Source: Nitrospirota bacterium (lineage in GTDB: Bacteria; Nitrospirota; RBG-16-64-22). From it: a stretch of DNA of 35,430 nucleotides. Positions 1-10,319 of this stretch are shown one piece after another (position 1 is the first letter of the stretch; each line of letters opens with the position of its first letter). A program made the translations under genes and the position numbers. The DNA is taken from contig JACPZO010000005.1 of the NCBI GenBank assembly GCA_016195465.1, forward strand, positions 1 to 35,430. The letters run 5' to 3'. The notes under the pieces are model-generated. The model did not search any database and had not been told where the DNA came from. It saw only the letters and a list, made by a program, of their open reading frames with translations.

Positions 1-124
1 AACGCTTCACGTGCGGCCTCACGACCGCCCGCGCATGACTCGGGGCCTCGACTCCGCAGCGCCTCCTTTCACGTGGGGCTCTTTCATCCCCTACTCTATG
101 CCGGTTTATCCCGGCGCACGCAAC

Positions 125-176
125 GTCCCCCTTGTCTTGCCCGTCCCCCTTGTCTTGCCGTCCCCCTTGTCTTGCC
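125..176. repeat. 17-bp tandem repeat GTCCCCCTTGTCTTGCC, 3 copies
   Basis: Copies at 125-142 (one extra C), 143-159 and 160-176. Confidence 0.9.
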
Positions 177-181
177 TCTAC

Positions 182-433
182 GGGTCCCTGACCGCTCTGA
201 TCCTGCTTCCGTTCTGGGTCTTCTACCTCGCCCTGACCCTCGTATCCGGAGCGGAGTACGTCGCGCTTTTGAGCGAATCGGACGGCCGGAAGGCCGGATG
301 GGGAGGCGCACCCCCGCCGCAGGCCCGGCAGGCCTGGATGACGGAAGTCCGGAGTTTCGAGTTCGGAGTGCGGAGACGGCCCACCGACCTCCCGGCCCCC
401 CGCTCCGAACTCCGAACCGACTCCTGGTACTAG
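182..433 (+). pseudogene. possible 3' remnant of a YihY/BrkB-family membrane protein
   Basis: Translation LYGSLTALILLPFWVFYLALTLVSGAEYVALL resembles the C-terminal helix region of the YihY/BrkB family (YGsl-ali-W-Yl-GAE pattern). The upstream part of the frame does not resemble the family and is replaced by a 17-bp triplicate repeat. Confidence 0.35.
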
Positions 434-441
434 GAGTCGGT
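416..441. terminator. 10-bp perfect hairpin overlapping the HD-GYP gene stop codon
   Basis: ACCGACTCCT (416-425) / AGGAGTCGGT (432-441), 6-nt loop. No T-tract, so terminator function is inferred. Confidence 0.5.
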
Positions 442-1929
442 GGGATCCGGCGCGATCTCTTCTTTCCGGGACAGGACCTTCTCGAAAGCCGCGACCACCC
501 GGGGATCGAACTGCTTCCCCGACTGGCGGCGCATCTCGGCCAGGGCCGTTCCGATCGGAAGGGCCTTCCGGTAGGGACGGTCCGTCGTCATGGCGTCGAA
601 CGTGTCCAGAACGGCGACGATCCGGGCCCCGAGCGGAATCGCGTCCCCCTGAAGCCCGTCCGGATAACCGCTTCCGTCGAACCACTCCTGGTGGTGGGTG
701 ATGAGGGGAACGACCGGCGAGAGAAACTTGACCTGGGAGAGGATCTCGGCCCCCTTCCGAACGTGGTTTTTCATCACCTCGTATTCCTCGGGGGTGAGAC
801 GCGCCGGCTTGTTGAGGATCGTTTCGCTGATCCCGATCTTGCCGATGTCGTGCAGGGCCGCCGCGTACTTGAGATGATCCGTCTCGTCGGCCATGAGACC
901 CAGCTCCCGGGCCATATCGAGCGCGTAATCGATCAAGCGGTCGCAGTGGCCGCCCGTGTAGTCGTCCTTGGCCTCGATCGCCTGGGCCAGCGACTTGATG
1001 GAATCGAACTGCGACTCCTCCAGCTCGCGGCTCTTCTCGACGATGGCGCTGTAGAGACGCGTATTCGCGATCGCCGCCGCCAGTTGGGCGCAGACGATCC
1101 CCAGCATCTCGACGTCGCTCCGCGCGAACCTCGGCCCGCCCCTGAGCCGCCCGACGTTCAGGACCCCCCGGATCGTCGAGACGGGGAGCACGAAGGGAAG
1201 GCAGATCGCCGAGCCGAGCTGGCCGTCGCGCAGGAGCCTCCGGAGGTCGGGAGGCGTGTCGTCCTCGCCGTTCAGGAGCACGCCGCTGGCGCCGAGCGCC
1301 ACGCGCCCCGAGATTCCCTCCCCGAGCTTCATGCGCGTCGACCGGGCGATCGTGTCCGGAAGGCCGACGGCCGCGCGAATGAGCAGAACGTCCTCTCCCG
1401 TCTCCTCCAGCATGATCGAGACGCGGTCGGCGGCGGCTTCGTCCCGTGCGATCCGGACGGCCCTCTCGAGGATCATCTCCTCGCGCGTTTCCGTGAGCAG
1501 CGACCGGCCGATCTCGATGAGGGGAAGGAGGGACTTGAGGCGGATGTTTTCGCGGATGAGAGCTTGTTTCTTGAACGCTTCCTGAATGACGAGGAGGAGT
1601 TCCTGCCGGGTGAACGGCTTGAGAACGAACCCGCTCGCGCCGCTCCGCATCGCCTCGATGACGAGATCCATCGAGCCGTGGCCGGTCATCACGACCGCGG
1701 CCATGCCCTTCTGCAGGAGCGAGGCCTCCCGGAGGAAGGAGAGACCGTCCATGGCCGGCATCTTCACGTCCGTCAGGATCAGGTCGAACCGGTGACCCGA
1801 GAGCTTCTCCAGGGCCTCCGCGCCGCTCGCCGCGGCCGCGGTCTCGTATTTCTCTTCCCCGAGGATCTCCTGGGTCAGCTCCCGGACGACGGCTTCGTCA
1901 TCGACAACGAGAATTCGCTCTCCGGACAC
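430..1929 (-). CDS. response regulator with receiver, GAF and HD-GYP domains (putative c-di-GMP phosphodiesterase)
   Basis: N-term ILVVDDEAVVRELTQ...LTDVKMPAMDG receiver; middle GAF-like; C-term HCDRLIDYA...AALHDIGKIGI...HHQEWFDGSGYPDGLQGDAIPLGARIVAVLDTFDAMTTDRPYRKA typical HD-GYP. GTG start. Confidence 0.93.
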   Translation of the reverse strand: MSGERILVVDDEAVVRELTQEILGEEKYETAAAASGAEALEKLSGHRFDLILTDVKMPAMDGLSFLREASLLQKGMAAVVMTGHGSMDLVIEAMRSGASGFVLKPFTRQELLLVIQEAFKKQALIRENIRLKSLLPLIEIGRSLLTETREEMILERAVRIARDEAAADRVSIMLEETGEDVLLIRAAVGLPDTIARSTRMKLGEGISGRVALGASGVLLNGEDDTPPDLRRLLRDGQLGSAICLPFVLPVSTIRGVLNVGRLRGGPRFARSDVEMLGIVCAQLAAAIANTRLYSAIVEKSRELEESQFDSIKSLAQAIEAKDDYTGGHCDRLIDYALDMARELGLMADETDHLKYAAALHDIGKIGISETILNKPARLTPEEYEVMKNHVRKGAEILSQVKFLSPVVPLITHHQEWFDGSGYPDGLQGDAIPLGARIVAVLDTFDAMTTDRPYRKALPIGTALAEMRRQSGKQFDPRVVAAFEKVLSRKEEIAPDPTDS

Positions 1930-2022
1930 TCTCCACCCTTCGCCGTCGGCCAGGAGGGTTGGCCTGAGTAAGCACCAAGCATATCAAGAAAACGGCGAAA
2001 AAACCACACCCCGGGCGGATTG

Positions 2023-2754
2023 CTACGAAAGGTCTCCGAAGCGGCTCTGAAGGAGGGCCAAAAAGACCACGGCGGCCGTCTCGACGCGGAGCGTCCGGGG
2101 ACCCGCCCGAACGATCCTGAACCCGCTTCCACGCGCCAGGGCGAGCTCCGAGTCGGTCCATCCCCCTTCCGGGCCCACCGCGAGGAGGAAGGTCGAGCCC
2201 CGGGCCGCGCCGAGGTCTCTCCAAGCCTCTTCTCCCCGAGGATCCAGCCAGAGACGCGACACCGCGAATTCGCCGGAACGAATGAGCTCCTCGACGCTCA
2301 TCGGCGGGACGATCTCCGGCACGCGGACGCGTCCCGACTGCTCGGCCGCCTCCTGCGCCACCGCCTCCCACCGCTTGAGACGGCGGGACTGCCGTTCGGC
2401 CGGCAGGCGTGCCTCGGACCGCGAGGAGAGGACGGGAACAATGCGCGTCACGCCCAGCTCGGCGGCCTTCTGAACGATCCATTCCATCTTCTCGCCCCGG
2501 GGAATCGCGGCGGCGAGCGTTATGGAAACGGGGGATTCGACGTCGGGCCTCCGGGCCTCGGCGAGCCGGACCAGGAGCGACTTTTCCCGGAGCTGGAGCG
2601 TTCCTTCCCATTCCCGGCCGGAGCCGTCGAACACGAGGACGGTGTCCCCCGGACGCCCCCTGAGAACGTTCGTGATGTAGTGGGACTGTCCGGAATCGAG
2701 AACGGCTTCCCCGTCGCGAATGCGCTCAGGGAAAACGAAGAGGCGCGGGGTCAC
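2023..2754 (-). CDS. rsmE: 16S rRNA (uracil-1498-N3)-methyltransferase RsmE
   Basis: HYITNVLRGRPGD, PRGEKMEWIVQKAAELGVTRIVPVLSSRSEA, AVGPEGGWTDSELALA, GPRTLRVETAAVVFLALLQ. GTG start at 2754 just after the dnaJ stop; the longer ORF start overlaps dnaJ. Confidence 0.92.
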   Translation of the reverse strand: MTPRLFVFPERIRDGEAVLDSGQSHYITNVLRGRPGDTVLVFDGSGREWEGTLQLREKSLLVRLAEARRPDVESPVSITLAAAIPRGEKMEWIVQKAAELGVTRIVPVLSSRSEARLPAERQSRRLKRWEAVAQEAAEQSGRVRVPEIVPPMSVEELIRSGEFAVSRLWLDPRGEEAWRDLGAARGSTFLLAVGPEGGWTDSELALARGSGFRIVRAGPRTLRVETAAVVFLALLQSRFGDLS

Positions 2755-2761
2755 GGCGATC

Positions 2762-3874
2762 TTACTCGAACAGGTCCCGCACCCGCGACAGGAAGTTCTT
2801 CTCCACGCCGCCGTCATCCCCGGCCAGCGCGGCGAACTCCTCCAGAAGCTCGCGCTGGCGCGGGGTGAGCTTCTGGGGCGTCACAACGACGATGCGAACC
2901 TGTTGATCGCCGACACCCCGGCCGCGCACATCGGCGATCCCTTTTCCCTTGAGCCGGAAAACTCTTCCGGTCTGCGTCCCGGGCGGAATCTTGAGCGGGG
3001 CCGCGCCGGCGATCGTGGGAACGTCGATCGTCCCTCCCAGGGCGACTCTCGCAAAACTCACGGGGATCTCGCAGACCAAGTCGTTTCCCTCCCGCCGGAA
3101 GAGGGGATGGGGGGTCACGCGAACCTCGATATAGAGGTCGCCCGGGGGCCCTCCCCGACGGCCCTGCTCGCCTTCCCCCACAAGGCGGAGACGGCTGCCG
3201 TCGTCGATGCCGGGCGGGATCTTCACGGAGATCGTCTTTTCGGACGGGACCCGTCCGTGTCCCCGGCACGTCTCGCACGGATGGGAAATGATCCGCCCCT
3301 CGCCGTTGCAATGGGAACACGTCCGGCGGATCGTGAAGAAGCCCTGCTGGTAGCGGACTTCTCCCATCCCGCGGCACGTCGGACACTCCGCGGGTCCGCT
3401 CCCCGCGCGGCCGCCGGACCCGCGGCACGTACCGCAGGTCTCGGAGCGGTTGAGGCGGATGGTCGTCTCCCGGCCGAACGCCGCGTCTTCGAACGAGACT
3501 TCGACGGACTGGAGGATATCGGCCCCGCGCTCCGCCCGCGGCCGTTGCCGCCGCCGGCCTCCGCCCCCGAAGAAGTCCGAGAAGACCTCTTCGAAAATGT
3601 CCCCGACGCCCCCGAATCCGCCGGCCCCCCCGAACCCCTCGAAACCGCCCGCTCCCGGCGCTTGTCCGTACCGGTCGTAGAACTCGCGCTTCTCCTGGTT
3701 GGACAGGACCTCGTACGCCTCGTTCGCTTCCTTAAACTTTTCTTCCGCCCCCTTGTCGCCGGGGTTCTTGTCGGGATGGTGCTTGACGGCCATGCGCCGG
3801 TAGGCTTTCTTAATCTCGGCCTCGCCGGCGTTCCGGGGAACGCCCAGGACTTCGTAGTAGTCTCGTTTAGACAT
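2762..3874 (-). CDS. dnaJ: chaperone protein DnaJ
   Basis: J domain with HPD ([10 protein letters not shown]), G/F region, four CxxCxGxG zinc motifs. Confidence 0.97.
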   Translation of the reverse strand: MSKRDYYEVLGVPRNAGEAEIKKAYRRMAVKHHPDKNPGDKGAEEKFKEANEAYEVLSNQEKREFYDRYGQAPGAGGFEGFGGAGGFGGVGDIFEEVFSDFFGGGGRRRQRPRAERGADILQSVEVSFEDAAFGRETTIRLNRSETCGTCRGSGGRAGSGPAECPTCRGMGEVRYQQGFFTIRRTCSHCNGEGRIISHPCETCRGHGRVPSEKTISVKIPPGIDDGSRLRLVGEGEQGRRGGPPGDLYIEVRVTPHPLFRREGNDLVCEIPVSFARVALGGTIDVPTIAGAAPLKIPPGTQTGRVFRLKGKGIADVRGRGVGDQQVRIVVVTPQKLTPRQRELLEEFAALAGDDGGVEKNFLSRVRDLFE

Positions 3875-3883
3875 TGGTCAGAA

Positions 3884-3943
3884 GGTGAATGGGTGAATAG
3901 GTGAATAGGTGAATAGGTGAATAGGTGAATAGGTGAATAGGTG
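3884..3943. repeat. 8-bp tandem repeat GGTGAAT(A/G), 7 full units plus partial
   Basis: ggtgaatg ggtgaata x6 ggtg, 10 nt upstream of the dnaJ ATG. Confidence 0.95.
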
Positions 3944-3969
3944 CAAGCATCATGATGGTTCTACGGGTC

Positions 3970-3995
3970 CGATTCACCGATTCACCCATTCACCG
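3970..3995. repeat. inverted-orientation copies of the same octamer (CGATTCAC CGATTCAC CCATTCAC)
   Basis: Reverse complement is GTGAATGG GTGAATCG GTGAATCG, complementary to the array at 3884-3943. Confidence 0.9.
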
Positions 3996-4068
3996 AAGAA
4001 ACGGGGGCGGAAAGCAGCCCGCCTCCCGCCCCCCGTCGCAACGACTGTGTCGAACACGCCGGCCGGTC

Positions 4069-5973
4069 TTATTTCTTGTCCTTGTCGACTTCCTCGAACT
4101 GAGCGTCAACGACGCCCTCGTCCGCCGGCCGGGATCCCGCGGAGCCGCCTGTCTCGGTCCCCTTCCCGGCCATCTGCCCGTAGATCTCCTCGGCGAGCTT
4201 GTGCGACGCGCGGGAGAGCTCGGTGGTGGCCGCCCGGATCTTTTCGATATCGTTCTCGTCCATCGCCTTCCGCGCGGACTCGATGGCCTTTTCGATCTCC
4301 GCCTTCTCGCCGCCGGAAAGCTTGTCGCCGTAGTCCTTGATCGACTTCTCGACGCTGTAGATCAGGTTGTCGGCCTCGTTCCGCGCCTCGGCGAGCTGTT
4401 TCTTGCGGCGGTCTTCATCGGCGTGCGAAGACGCCTCGGAGACCATCTTCTTGATCTCCTCCTCGGTGAGGCCGGAGGAAGCGGTGATCTTGATCGACTG
4501 CTCCTTCCCCGTCCCCAGGTCCTTGGCCGAGACGTGGACGATCCCGTTGGCGTCGATGTCGAACGTCACCTCGACCTGCGGCACGCCGCGCGGCGCGGGC
4601 GGAATCCCGACCAGCTCGAACCGCCCCAGCGTCTTGTTGTCGGAGGCCATCTCCCGCTCGCCCTGGAGGACGTGGATCGACACCGCCGGCTGGTTGTCGG
4701 ACGCAGTCGAGAAAATCTGGCCCTTCTTCGTCGGGATGGTCGTGTTCCGCTCGATGAGCTTCGTGAAAACGCCGCCCAGCGTCTCGATCCCGAGCGAGAG
4801 CGGGGTGACGTCGAGGAGCAGGACGTCCTTGACCTCTCCCTTGAGGACGCCCGCCTGGATCGCGGCCCCGATCGCCACGACCTCGTCCGGGTTGACGCCC
4901 TTGTGCGGCTCCTTCCCGAAGAACTCCTTGACGACCTGCTGGACCTTGGGCATCCGCGTCATCCCGCCGACCAGGACCACCTCGTTCACGTCTTTGGCCG
5001 AGACGCCCGCGTCCGAGAGGGCCTGCCGGCAGGGGCCGATCGTCTTCTGGACCAGGTCGTCGACGAGCTGTTCGAGCTTCGACCGGGAGAGCTTCAGCGT
5101 CAGGTGCTTGGGCCCGGTGGCGTCCGCCGTGATGAACGGCAGGTTGACGTCCGTCTCCATCACCGTGGACAGCTCGTGCTTAGCCTTCTCGGCGGCCTCC
5201 TTGAGGCGCTGAAGGGCCATCTTGTCGTTGCGGAGGTCGATCCCCTGGTCCTTCTTGAACTCGTCGGCAATCCAATTGATGATCCGCTGGTCGAAGTCGT
5301 CTCCGCCGAGGTACGTGTCGCCGTTGGTGGACTTGACCTCGAAGACACCGTCGCCCAGCTCCAGGATCGAGATGTCGAACGTCCCGCCGCCCAAGTCGTA
5401 CACGGCGATGGTCTCGTCCTTTTTCTTGTCCAGGCCGTACGCGAGCGACGCGGCGGTCGGCTCGTTGATGATCCGCAGGACCTCGAGTCCCGCGATCCGT
5501 CCCGCGTCCTTCGTCGCCTGCCGCTGGGAGTCGTTGAAGTACGCCGGCACGGTGATCACGGCCTCCGTCACTTTCTCTCCCAGGTAGTCCTCGGCCGTCT
5601 GTTTCATTTTCTGGAGGACCATGGCGGAGACCTCGGCGGGCGAGTAGCGCTTCCCGCGGATCTCGACCGCGGCGTCCCCGTTCGGAGACCCGCAGACCTT
5701 GTACGGCAGGACCTTCTTCGCCCGCTCCGCCTCCGACGAGTCGTACCTGCGGCCGATGAGCCTCTTGATGGAGAAGATAGTGTTGTCCGGGTTCGTGATC
5801 GCCTGGCGCTTCGCGATCTGGCCGACGAGACGCTCCCCGCTCTCCGAAACGGCCACCACCGACGGGGTCGTCCGGCTCCCTTCGGCGTTGGCGATGACGA
5901 CTGGATCTCCCCCTTCCATAATGGCGACGCACGAGTTGGTCGTCCCCAGGTCGATCCCGATGACCTTTGCCAT
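4069..5973 (-). CDS. dnaK: chaperone protein DnaK
   Basis: [22 protein letters not shown]..., full-length 634 aa Hsp70; upstream TAGGAGGAAATC-ATG Shine-Dalgarno. Confidence 0.98.
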   Translation of the reverse strand: MAKVIGIDLGTTNSCVAIMEGGDPVVIANAEGSRTTPSVVAVSESGERLVGQIAKRQAITNPDNTIFSIKRLIGRRYDSSEAERAKKVLPYKVCGSPNGDAAVEIRGKRYSPAEVSAMVLQKMKQTAEDYLGEKVTEAVITVPAYFNDSQRQATKDAGRIAGLEVLRIINEPTAASLAYGLDKKKDETIAVYDLGGGTFDISILELGDGVFEVKSTNGDTYLGGDDFDQRIINWIADEFKKDQGIDLRNDKMALQRLKEAAEKAKHELSTVMETDVNLPFITADATGPKHLTLKLSRSKLEQLVDDLVQKTIGPCRQALSDAGVSAKDVNEVVLVGGMTRMPKVQQVVKEFFGKEPHKGVNPDEVVAIGAAIQAGVLKGEVKDVLLLDVTPLSLGIETLGGVFTKLIERNTTIPTKKGQIFSTASDNQPAVSIHVLQGEREMASDNKTLGRFELVGIPPAPRGVPQVEVTFDIDANGIVHVSAKDLGTGKEQSIKITASSGLTEEEIKKMVSEASSHADEDRRKKQLAEARNEADNLIYSVEKSIKDYGDKLSGGEKAEIEKAIESARKAMDENDIEKIRAATTELSRASHKLAEEIYGQMAGKGTETGGSAGSRPADEGVVDAQFEEVDKDKK

Positions 5974-6017
5974 GATTTCCTCCTAAGAGCGATAAAGAAC
6001 GAAACCTTCCCGAAAGA

Positions 6018-6629
6018 CTAAGCCTCTTCCAGCCCTTCGCCCCCGGCGCCGGGAACGTCCGCGTCCGCCGTCTCACCCGGCCTCTTCGACACGATCACCA
6101 GCGCGGGCCGCAGAAGGCGATCGTTGTACCTGTATCCCTTCTGGATCTCCTGCACGACGGTGTTCTCCGGGGCATCGGCGGGGATCTGGCTCATCGCCTG
6201 CTGGCAGGCTGGATCGAACGGCTTTCCGAGAGACTCGACCGGCGTGACGCCGAAACGGGCGAGCGTGTCCAGAAGGTGCTTGTAGGTCAGCTCGACTCCC
6301 TGGACGAGACCGCCGGGAGAATCGCCCACGCCCTGCTCCGCGTGAGCGAGGGCAAAGCCCAAGTTGTCGGCAACCGAGAGGATCTCCCGCAGGATCGACT
6401 CGTTCCCGTAGCGGATCGCCTCGGCCTGCTCGCGTGCGATCCGCTTCTTCGTGTTGTCGAAGTCGGCCGCCGCGCGGAGGAGTCTGTCTCGCGCCTCCAC
6501 GGCCTGAGCCTCCGCCCGCACCAACGCCTCCCGGAGCGCGTCCCGTTCTTCCTCGGGGGACAGCCCCGCAGGAGGCGGGCCGATTGCCCCGGCCGCTTCG
6601 GCGACTCCTTTCTCGTCAGGCGTGTCCAT
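6018..6629 (-). CDS. grpE: nucleotide exchange factor GrpE
   Basis: GrpE core ...NTKKRIAREQAEAIRYGNESILREILSVADNLGFAL...GVTPVESLGKPFDPACQQAMSQIPADAPENTVVQEIQKGYRYNDRLLRPALVIVSK. ATG at 6629 preceded by AAAGGGG; the listed 6668 start is TTG. Confidence 0.93.
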   Translation of the reverse strand: MDTPDEKGVAEAAGAIGPPPAGLSPEEERDALREALVRAEAQAVEARDRLLRAAADFDNTKKRIAREQAEAIRYGNESILREILSVADNLGFALAHAEQGVGDSPGGLVQGVELTYKHLLDTLARFGVTPVESLGKPFDPACQQAMSQIPADAPENTVVQEIQKGYRYNDRLLRPALVIVSKRPGETADADVPGAGGEGLEEA

Positions 6630-6771
6630 AGGCCCCTTTGTAATGGGTTCGTGCTCCTCGGTTGTCAAGAGGGTGCCGGCATTTTTTCCTGGAACCGCCT
6701 GACCTTACCAGCCGCTTTGAAAAAGCGTCAAGGAAAAACGACCCGCATCCAAGCCCCAGGATGGGCGCGGC

Positions 6772-7569
6772 TCAGGTCCGTTTTTGCGCCACGAGACGCT
6801 TGGCCCCGGCCCGGACCGCTTCGGATACGTTCTTGTTCTTCTCGAGGTTCTCAAGGTCCTTTCTCTTCATCTGATTGAGGAGCGGCAATGCGACCCCGGG
6901 CGGCGTCTTGGGGTTCCCCGTCAGGGCCGCGACGACTCCGTAGCTTCGGCACCACTCCCTGTTCTTGGCGATCTCCCTCAGAACGTCCTCCCCGACCTGC
7001 TTGGACTTGGCGAACTGCTCGATTTCTCCTTCGCTGAGCCGCGGGTTATCGAGAACGTTCATGGCGACGGTCCGGGCCCCGTCCCGGATGAGGATCGACC
7101 GGACCTCCTTGTTTCCCCGAAGAGCGAGGCGAAGCCGCTCCCCGACGGACAGACGCTGGACCAACTGAAGCGCGGAGCGGACCTGCTCCCCGGCCGCCTC
7201 CTCGGTGACACCCTCTTCCCCCGCCCCCCCCCCGCCCACGAGGGCCATCTCTCCCCGCACCGCCAGACCGAGTCGGACGGAGAGAAGCGAGAGCACTTCC
7301 TGCTCCCCGACGCTCGACAGAAACCGGACGGTTTCCGGCGGAAGCGCCGGATGGGAAAGAATGAGGTCGAGGAGGTCCGGATCGTCGAGGGCCGAGACCG
7401 CCATCCGGTCCAGGATCCAGCCGGGAGTGGTCGAAGAGCGCGCAAGGTCGCGCGCGACGTGCGGCTGAAGGTTGGGAACGTCGAGGGGCAAAAGCGGCGG
7501 AACGGCCCGGAGGATTTCCCGCCAGAGGCGGAGTGCCCGGATGAGCACACCGGAGGGAGCGGTCGTCAT
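6772..7569 (-). CDS. conserved hypothetical protein, all-helical repeat-like
   Basis: Good ORF from MTTAPSGVLIRALRLWREIL; overlaps the tlyA end (7574) by nothing and fits the operon. Repeated short helices; family not identified. Confidence 0.6.
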   Translation of the reverse strand: MTTAPSGVLIRALRLWREILRAVPPLLPLDVPNLQPHVARDLARSSTTPGWILDRMAVSALDDPDLLDLILSHPALPPETVRFLSSVGEQEVLSLLSVRLGLAVRGEMALVGGGGAGEEGVTEEAAGEQVRSALQLVQRLSVGERLRLALRGNKEVRSILIRDGARTVAMNVLDNPRLSEGEIEQFAKSKQVGEDVLREIAKNREWCRSYGVVAALTGNPKTPPGVALPLLNQMKRKDLENLEKNKNVSEAVRAGAKRLVAQKRT

Positions 7570-7573
7570 TCCC

Positions 7574-8386
7574 CTAAGAATCCTTCCGAAGAACGAGGAA
7601 GATCTCCCGGTTCCCGGCCGGTCCCGGAATGGGAGACGGAAGCTCCCCGACGATCCCAAAACCCAGGTCCCGCGCCTTCACGGCGACCTTGTCGACCGCC
7701 TGGCGGATCGCCGCGGGGTCCCGGACGACGCCTCCCTTTTCCACGAACTTCCGCCCCGCCTCGAACTGCGGCTTGACGAGCACGAGGGCCCATCCCCCCG
7801 GCTTCAGGAAGCCGTGGACCGCCGGGAGCACGAGCGTCAGAGAAATGAAGGATACGTCCACCGTCGCCAGGTCGATCCCGCCAGATTCGCGGGACCCCAC
7901 GAGGTCATCCAGGCCCATGTACCGGACGTTCGTCCGCTCCCGCAAGACCACGCGGGGATCGGATCTGAGCCGGGCGTGAAGCTGGCCGTACCCGACGTCG
8001 ACCGCGTAGACCCGGGCCGCTCCGTGCTGAAGAAGACAATCCGTGAACCCGCCGGTCGACGCGCCGACGTCCGCGGCGACGCACCCCTCGACGGGCAACG
8101 ACGGGAAGGCCTCCAGCAAGGCCGCGAGCTTGACGCCCCCGCGGCTCACGTACGGGTGCTCGGGAGATTCGACCTGGACCGGCGCGTTCTCGGCGACGGC
8201 CGTGCCGGGCTTCTCGACGCGTCTCCCGTCAACCAGCACCTTGCCCGCCAGGATCAGCGCGCGGGCCCGCTCGCGGCTTTCGACCAAACCCCGATCGAAA
8301 AGGAGCTGATCGAGGCGGCGGGCGGACGAGCGGGGCCCTCTTCCTCCCGCGCCGCCCCCCTCCGCCCCGCTACGGCACGGCCTCAT
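7574..8386 (-). CDS. tlyA: TlyA family rRNA (cytidine-2'-O)-methyltransferase
   Basis: S4-like N-term RLDQLLFDRGLVESRERARALILAGKVLVDG; HPYVSRGGVKL; DVGASTGGFTDCLLQHGAARVYAVDVGYGQL. Confidence 0.92.
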   Translation of the reverse strand: MRPCRSGAEGGGAGGRGPRSSARRLDQLLFDRGLVESRERARALILAGKVLVDGRRVEKPGTAVAENAPVQVESPEHPYVSRGGVKLAALLEAFPSLPVEGCVAADVGASTGGFTDCLLQHGAARVYAVDVGYGQLHARLRSDPRVVLRERTNVRYMGLDDLVGSRESGGIDLATVDVSFISLTLVLPAVHGFLKPGGWALVLVKPQFEAGRKFVEKGGVVRDPAAIRQAVDKVAVKARDLGFGIVGELPSPIPGPAGNREIFLVLRKDS

Positions 8387-10268
8387 GCCACTGCATTGTC
8401 CGGACGGAGAGCATCGACCGGGCGGCCGCGGCGATGCCTTCCGCGTCGAGACCGTACGCCCGCCGGAGAAGATCGATCTCGCCGTGCTCCGAGAACCGGT
8501 CGGGAAGACCCACGCGCTTGACGCGCACGCCGGAGATCCCGCTGGCCTCGAGAAACTCGAGGACGGCCGAGCCGAAGCCGCCGGCCAGTTGATGGTCCTC
8601 GACGGTCAACCAGAACGCCGCTTCCCCCGCCATCTCCTTCAAGAGAGTCTCGTCCAGCGGCTTGACGAACCGGGCGTTGACGACGCCCACGACGTGTCCC
8701 TCGGCGGCGAGCGCCTCCGCCGCCTCCATCGCCGGCTGAACGGCCGGTCCGACGGCCAGGATCATCCCTTCGCGTCCCTCCCGTAGAATCTCCCAGGATC
8801 CCACCGGGAGCGGCTCGATCGTGGGATCGAGCGGGACGCCGACCGCCGCCCCGCGGGGATACCGAACCGCGGCCGGACCGGAGTGATCGACCGCGGTCTT
8901 GAGAAGGCGGCGAAACTCGTTTTCGTCCTTCGGCGACATGACGATCATGTTCGGAAGCACGCGGAGATAGGCCAGATCGAACGCGCCGTGATGCGTCGGG
9001 CCGTCCTCCCCCACGAGGCCGGCCCGGTCCAGGGCGAAGACCACCGGAAGGTTCTGGAGACAGACGTCGTGGACGATCTGGTCGTACGCCCGCTGGAGAA
9101 AAGTGGAATAGACGGCCACAACCGGCTTCAGCCCGCCCGCGGCGAGACCCGCGGCGAACGTCACCCCGTGCTGTTCGGCGATCCCCACGTCGAAGAACCT
9201 CTCCGGAAACTCGCGGGCGAACGGGGCGAGCCCCGTGCCGTCGGCCATCGCCGCCGTGATCGCGACGATCGACTGGTCCCGCCGGGCCAAGTCGACCATC
9301 GCCTGGCCGAAGACGCCCGTGTAGGTGGGGCCCGCGGACGAGGCCCTCTTGCCCGTGGCGATCTCGAAGGGGGGGGTCCCGTGGAACGGTCCGGGAGCGT
9401 CCTCGGCCGGCTTGTATCCCTTTCCCTTCTTGGTCACGACGTGGACGAGCGTCGGTCCCGACAGGCGCTTCACGTTCTCCATCGTCGCGAAAAGGACGTC
9501 CAAATCGTTGCCGTCGAGCGGGCCCACGTACTGGAACCCCATCTCCTCGAAGAGAATCCCCGGTCCGACCATTCCCTTGACGCCTTCCTCCATCGTCTTC
9601 GCCATCCGGATCATGGGGAGGCCCAGGCGGGGGATCGCCTTGAGGAAGTGCTCCGTCTCTTTCCGGACGGTCGTGTAGAAGGGTCCGGTCATGAGGCGGG
9701 AGAGGTAGGCCGAGAAGGCGCCGACGTTGGGCGAGATCGACATCTCGTTGTCGTTCAGGACGACGATCAGGTCCCTCTTCAGGTGCCCGGCGTTGTTGAG
9801 CGCCTCGAACGCCATTCCCGCCGTCATCGCCCCGTCTCCGATTACGGCGACGATCCGCCGCGTCTCTTTCTTCAGGTCCCGGGCGCAGGCAAGCCCGAGG
9901 GCCGCTGAAATCGACGTGGACGAGTGGCCCGCCCCGAACACGTCGAAGGGGGACTCGTCGCGCTTGAGGAACCCGGAGATTCCTCCCCACTGGCGAATCG
10001 TCTCGAAGGCCGCCCGGCGCCCCGTCAGGATCTTGTGGGCGTACGCCTGGTGGCCGATGTCCCAGACGATCAGGTCTTCGGGCGTATTGAAAATGGCGTG
10101 CAGGACGACGGAAAGCTCGACCACGCCGAGAGAAGGGGCCAGGTGCCCGCCCTGGCGCGAGCAGACACGGATCATTTCGGCCCGGATCTCCTCCGCCAGC
10201 GCGGGAAGGTCCTTCCGGGACATCCTCCGGAGATCGGCGGGAGAGTCGATGGAATCAAGAAGTGGCAT
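8370..10268 (-). CDS. dxs: 1-deoxy-D-xylulose-5-phosphate synthase
   Basis: IVWDIGHQAYAHKILTGR, GFLKRDESPFDVFGAGHSSTSISAALG, VIGDGAMTAGMAFEALNNAG, LVGEDGPTHHGAFDLAYLR. ATG at 10268 with GAGGAG upstream; GTG at 10271 also possible. Confidence 0.97.
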   Translation of the reverse strand: MPLLDSIDSPADLRRMSRKDLPALAEEIRAEMIRVCSRQGGHLAPSLGVVELSVVLHAIFNTPEDLIVWDIGHQAYAHKILTGRRAAFETIRQWGGISGFLKRDESPFDVFGAGHSSTSISAALGLACARDLKKETRRIVAVIGDGAMTAGMAFEALNNAGHLKRDLIVVLNDNEMSISPNVGAFSAYLSRLMTGPFYTTVRKETEHFLKAIPRLGLPMIRMAKTMEEGVKGMVGPGILFEEMGFQYVGPLDGNDLDVLFATMENVKRLSGPTLVHVVTKKGKGYKPAEDAPGPFHGTPPFEIATGKRASSAGPTYTGVFGQAMVDLARRDQSIVAITAAMADGTGLAPFAREFPERFFDVGIAEQHGVTFAAGLAAGGLKPVVAVYSTFLQRAYDQIVHDVCLQNLPVVFALDRAGLVGEDGPTHHGAFDLAYLRVLPNMIVMSPKDENEFRRLLKTAVDHSGPAAVRYPRGAAVGVPLDPTIEPLPVGSWEILREGREGMILAVGPAVQPAMEAAEALAAEGHVVGVVNARFVKPLDETLLKEMAGEAAFWLTVEDHQLAGGFGSAVLEFLEASGISGVRVKRVGLPDRFSEHGEIDLLRRAYGLDAEGIAAAARSMLSVRTMQWHEAVP

Positions 10269-10319
10269 CACCGCTCCTCAGCGATTGCGGATTGAAATAC
10301 ACCGTTGCACCCCCCATTC

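Noticed and set aside
73-1971. 632-aa plus-strand ORF
   Set aside because: Antisense to the confidently identified HD-GYP response regulator.
3952-6021. 689-aa plus-strand ORF antisense to dnaK
   Set aside because: GC-rich codon-mirror artefact opposite a full-length DnaK; composition is low-complexity (Leu/Arg/Asp rich) with no recognisable domain.
6641-6669. Sigma32-like promoter CTTGACA-N15-CCCATTA before grpE
   Set aside because: Predicted transcription start would fall within a few nt of the grpE ATG and remove the AAAGGGG ribosome-binding site. No CIRCE element seen either.
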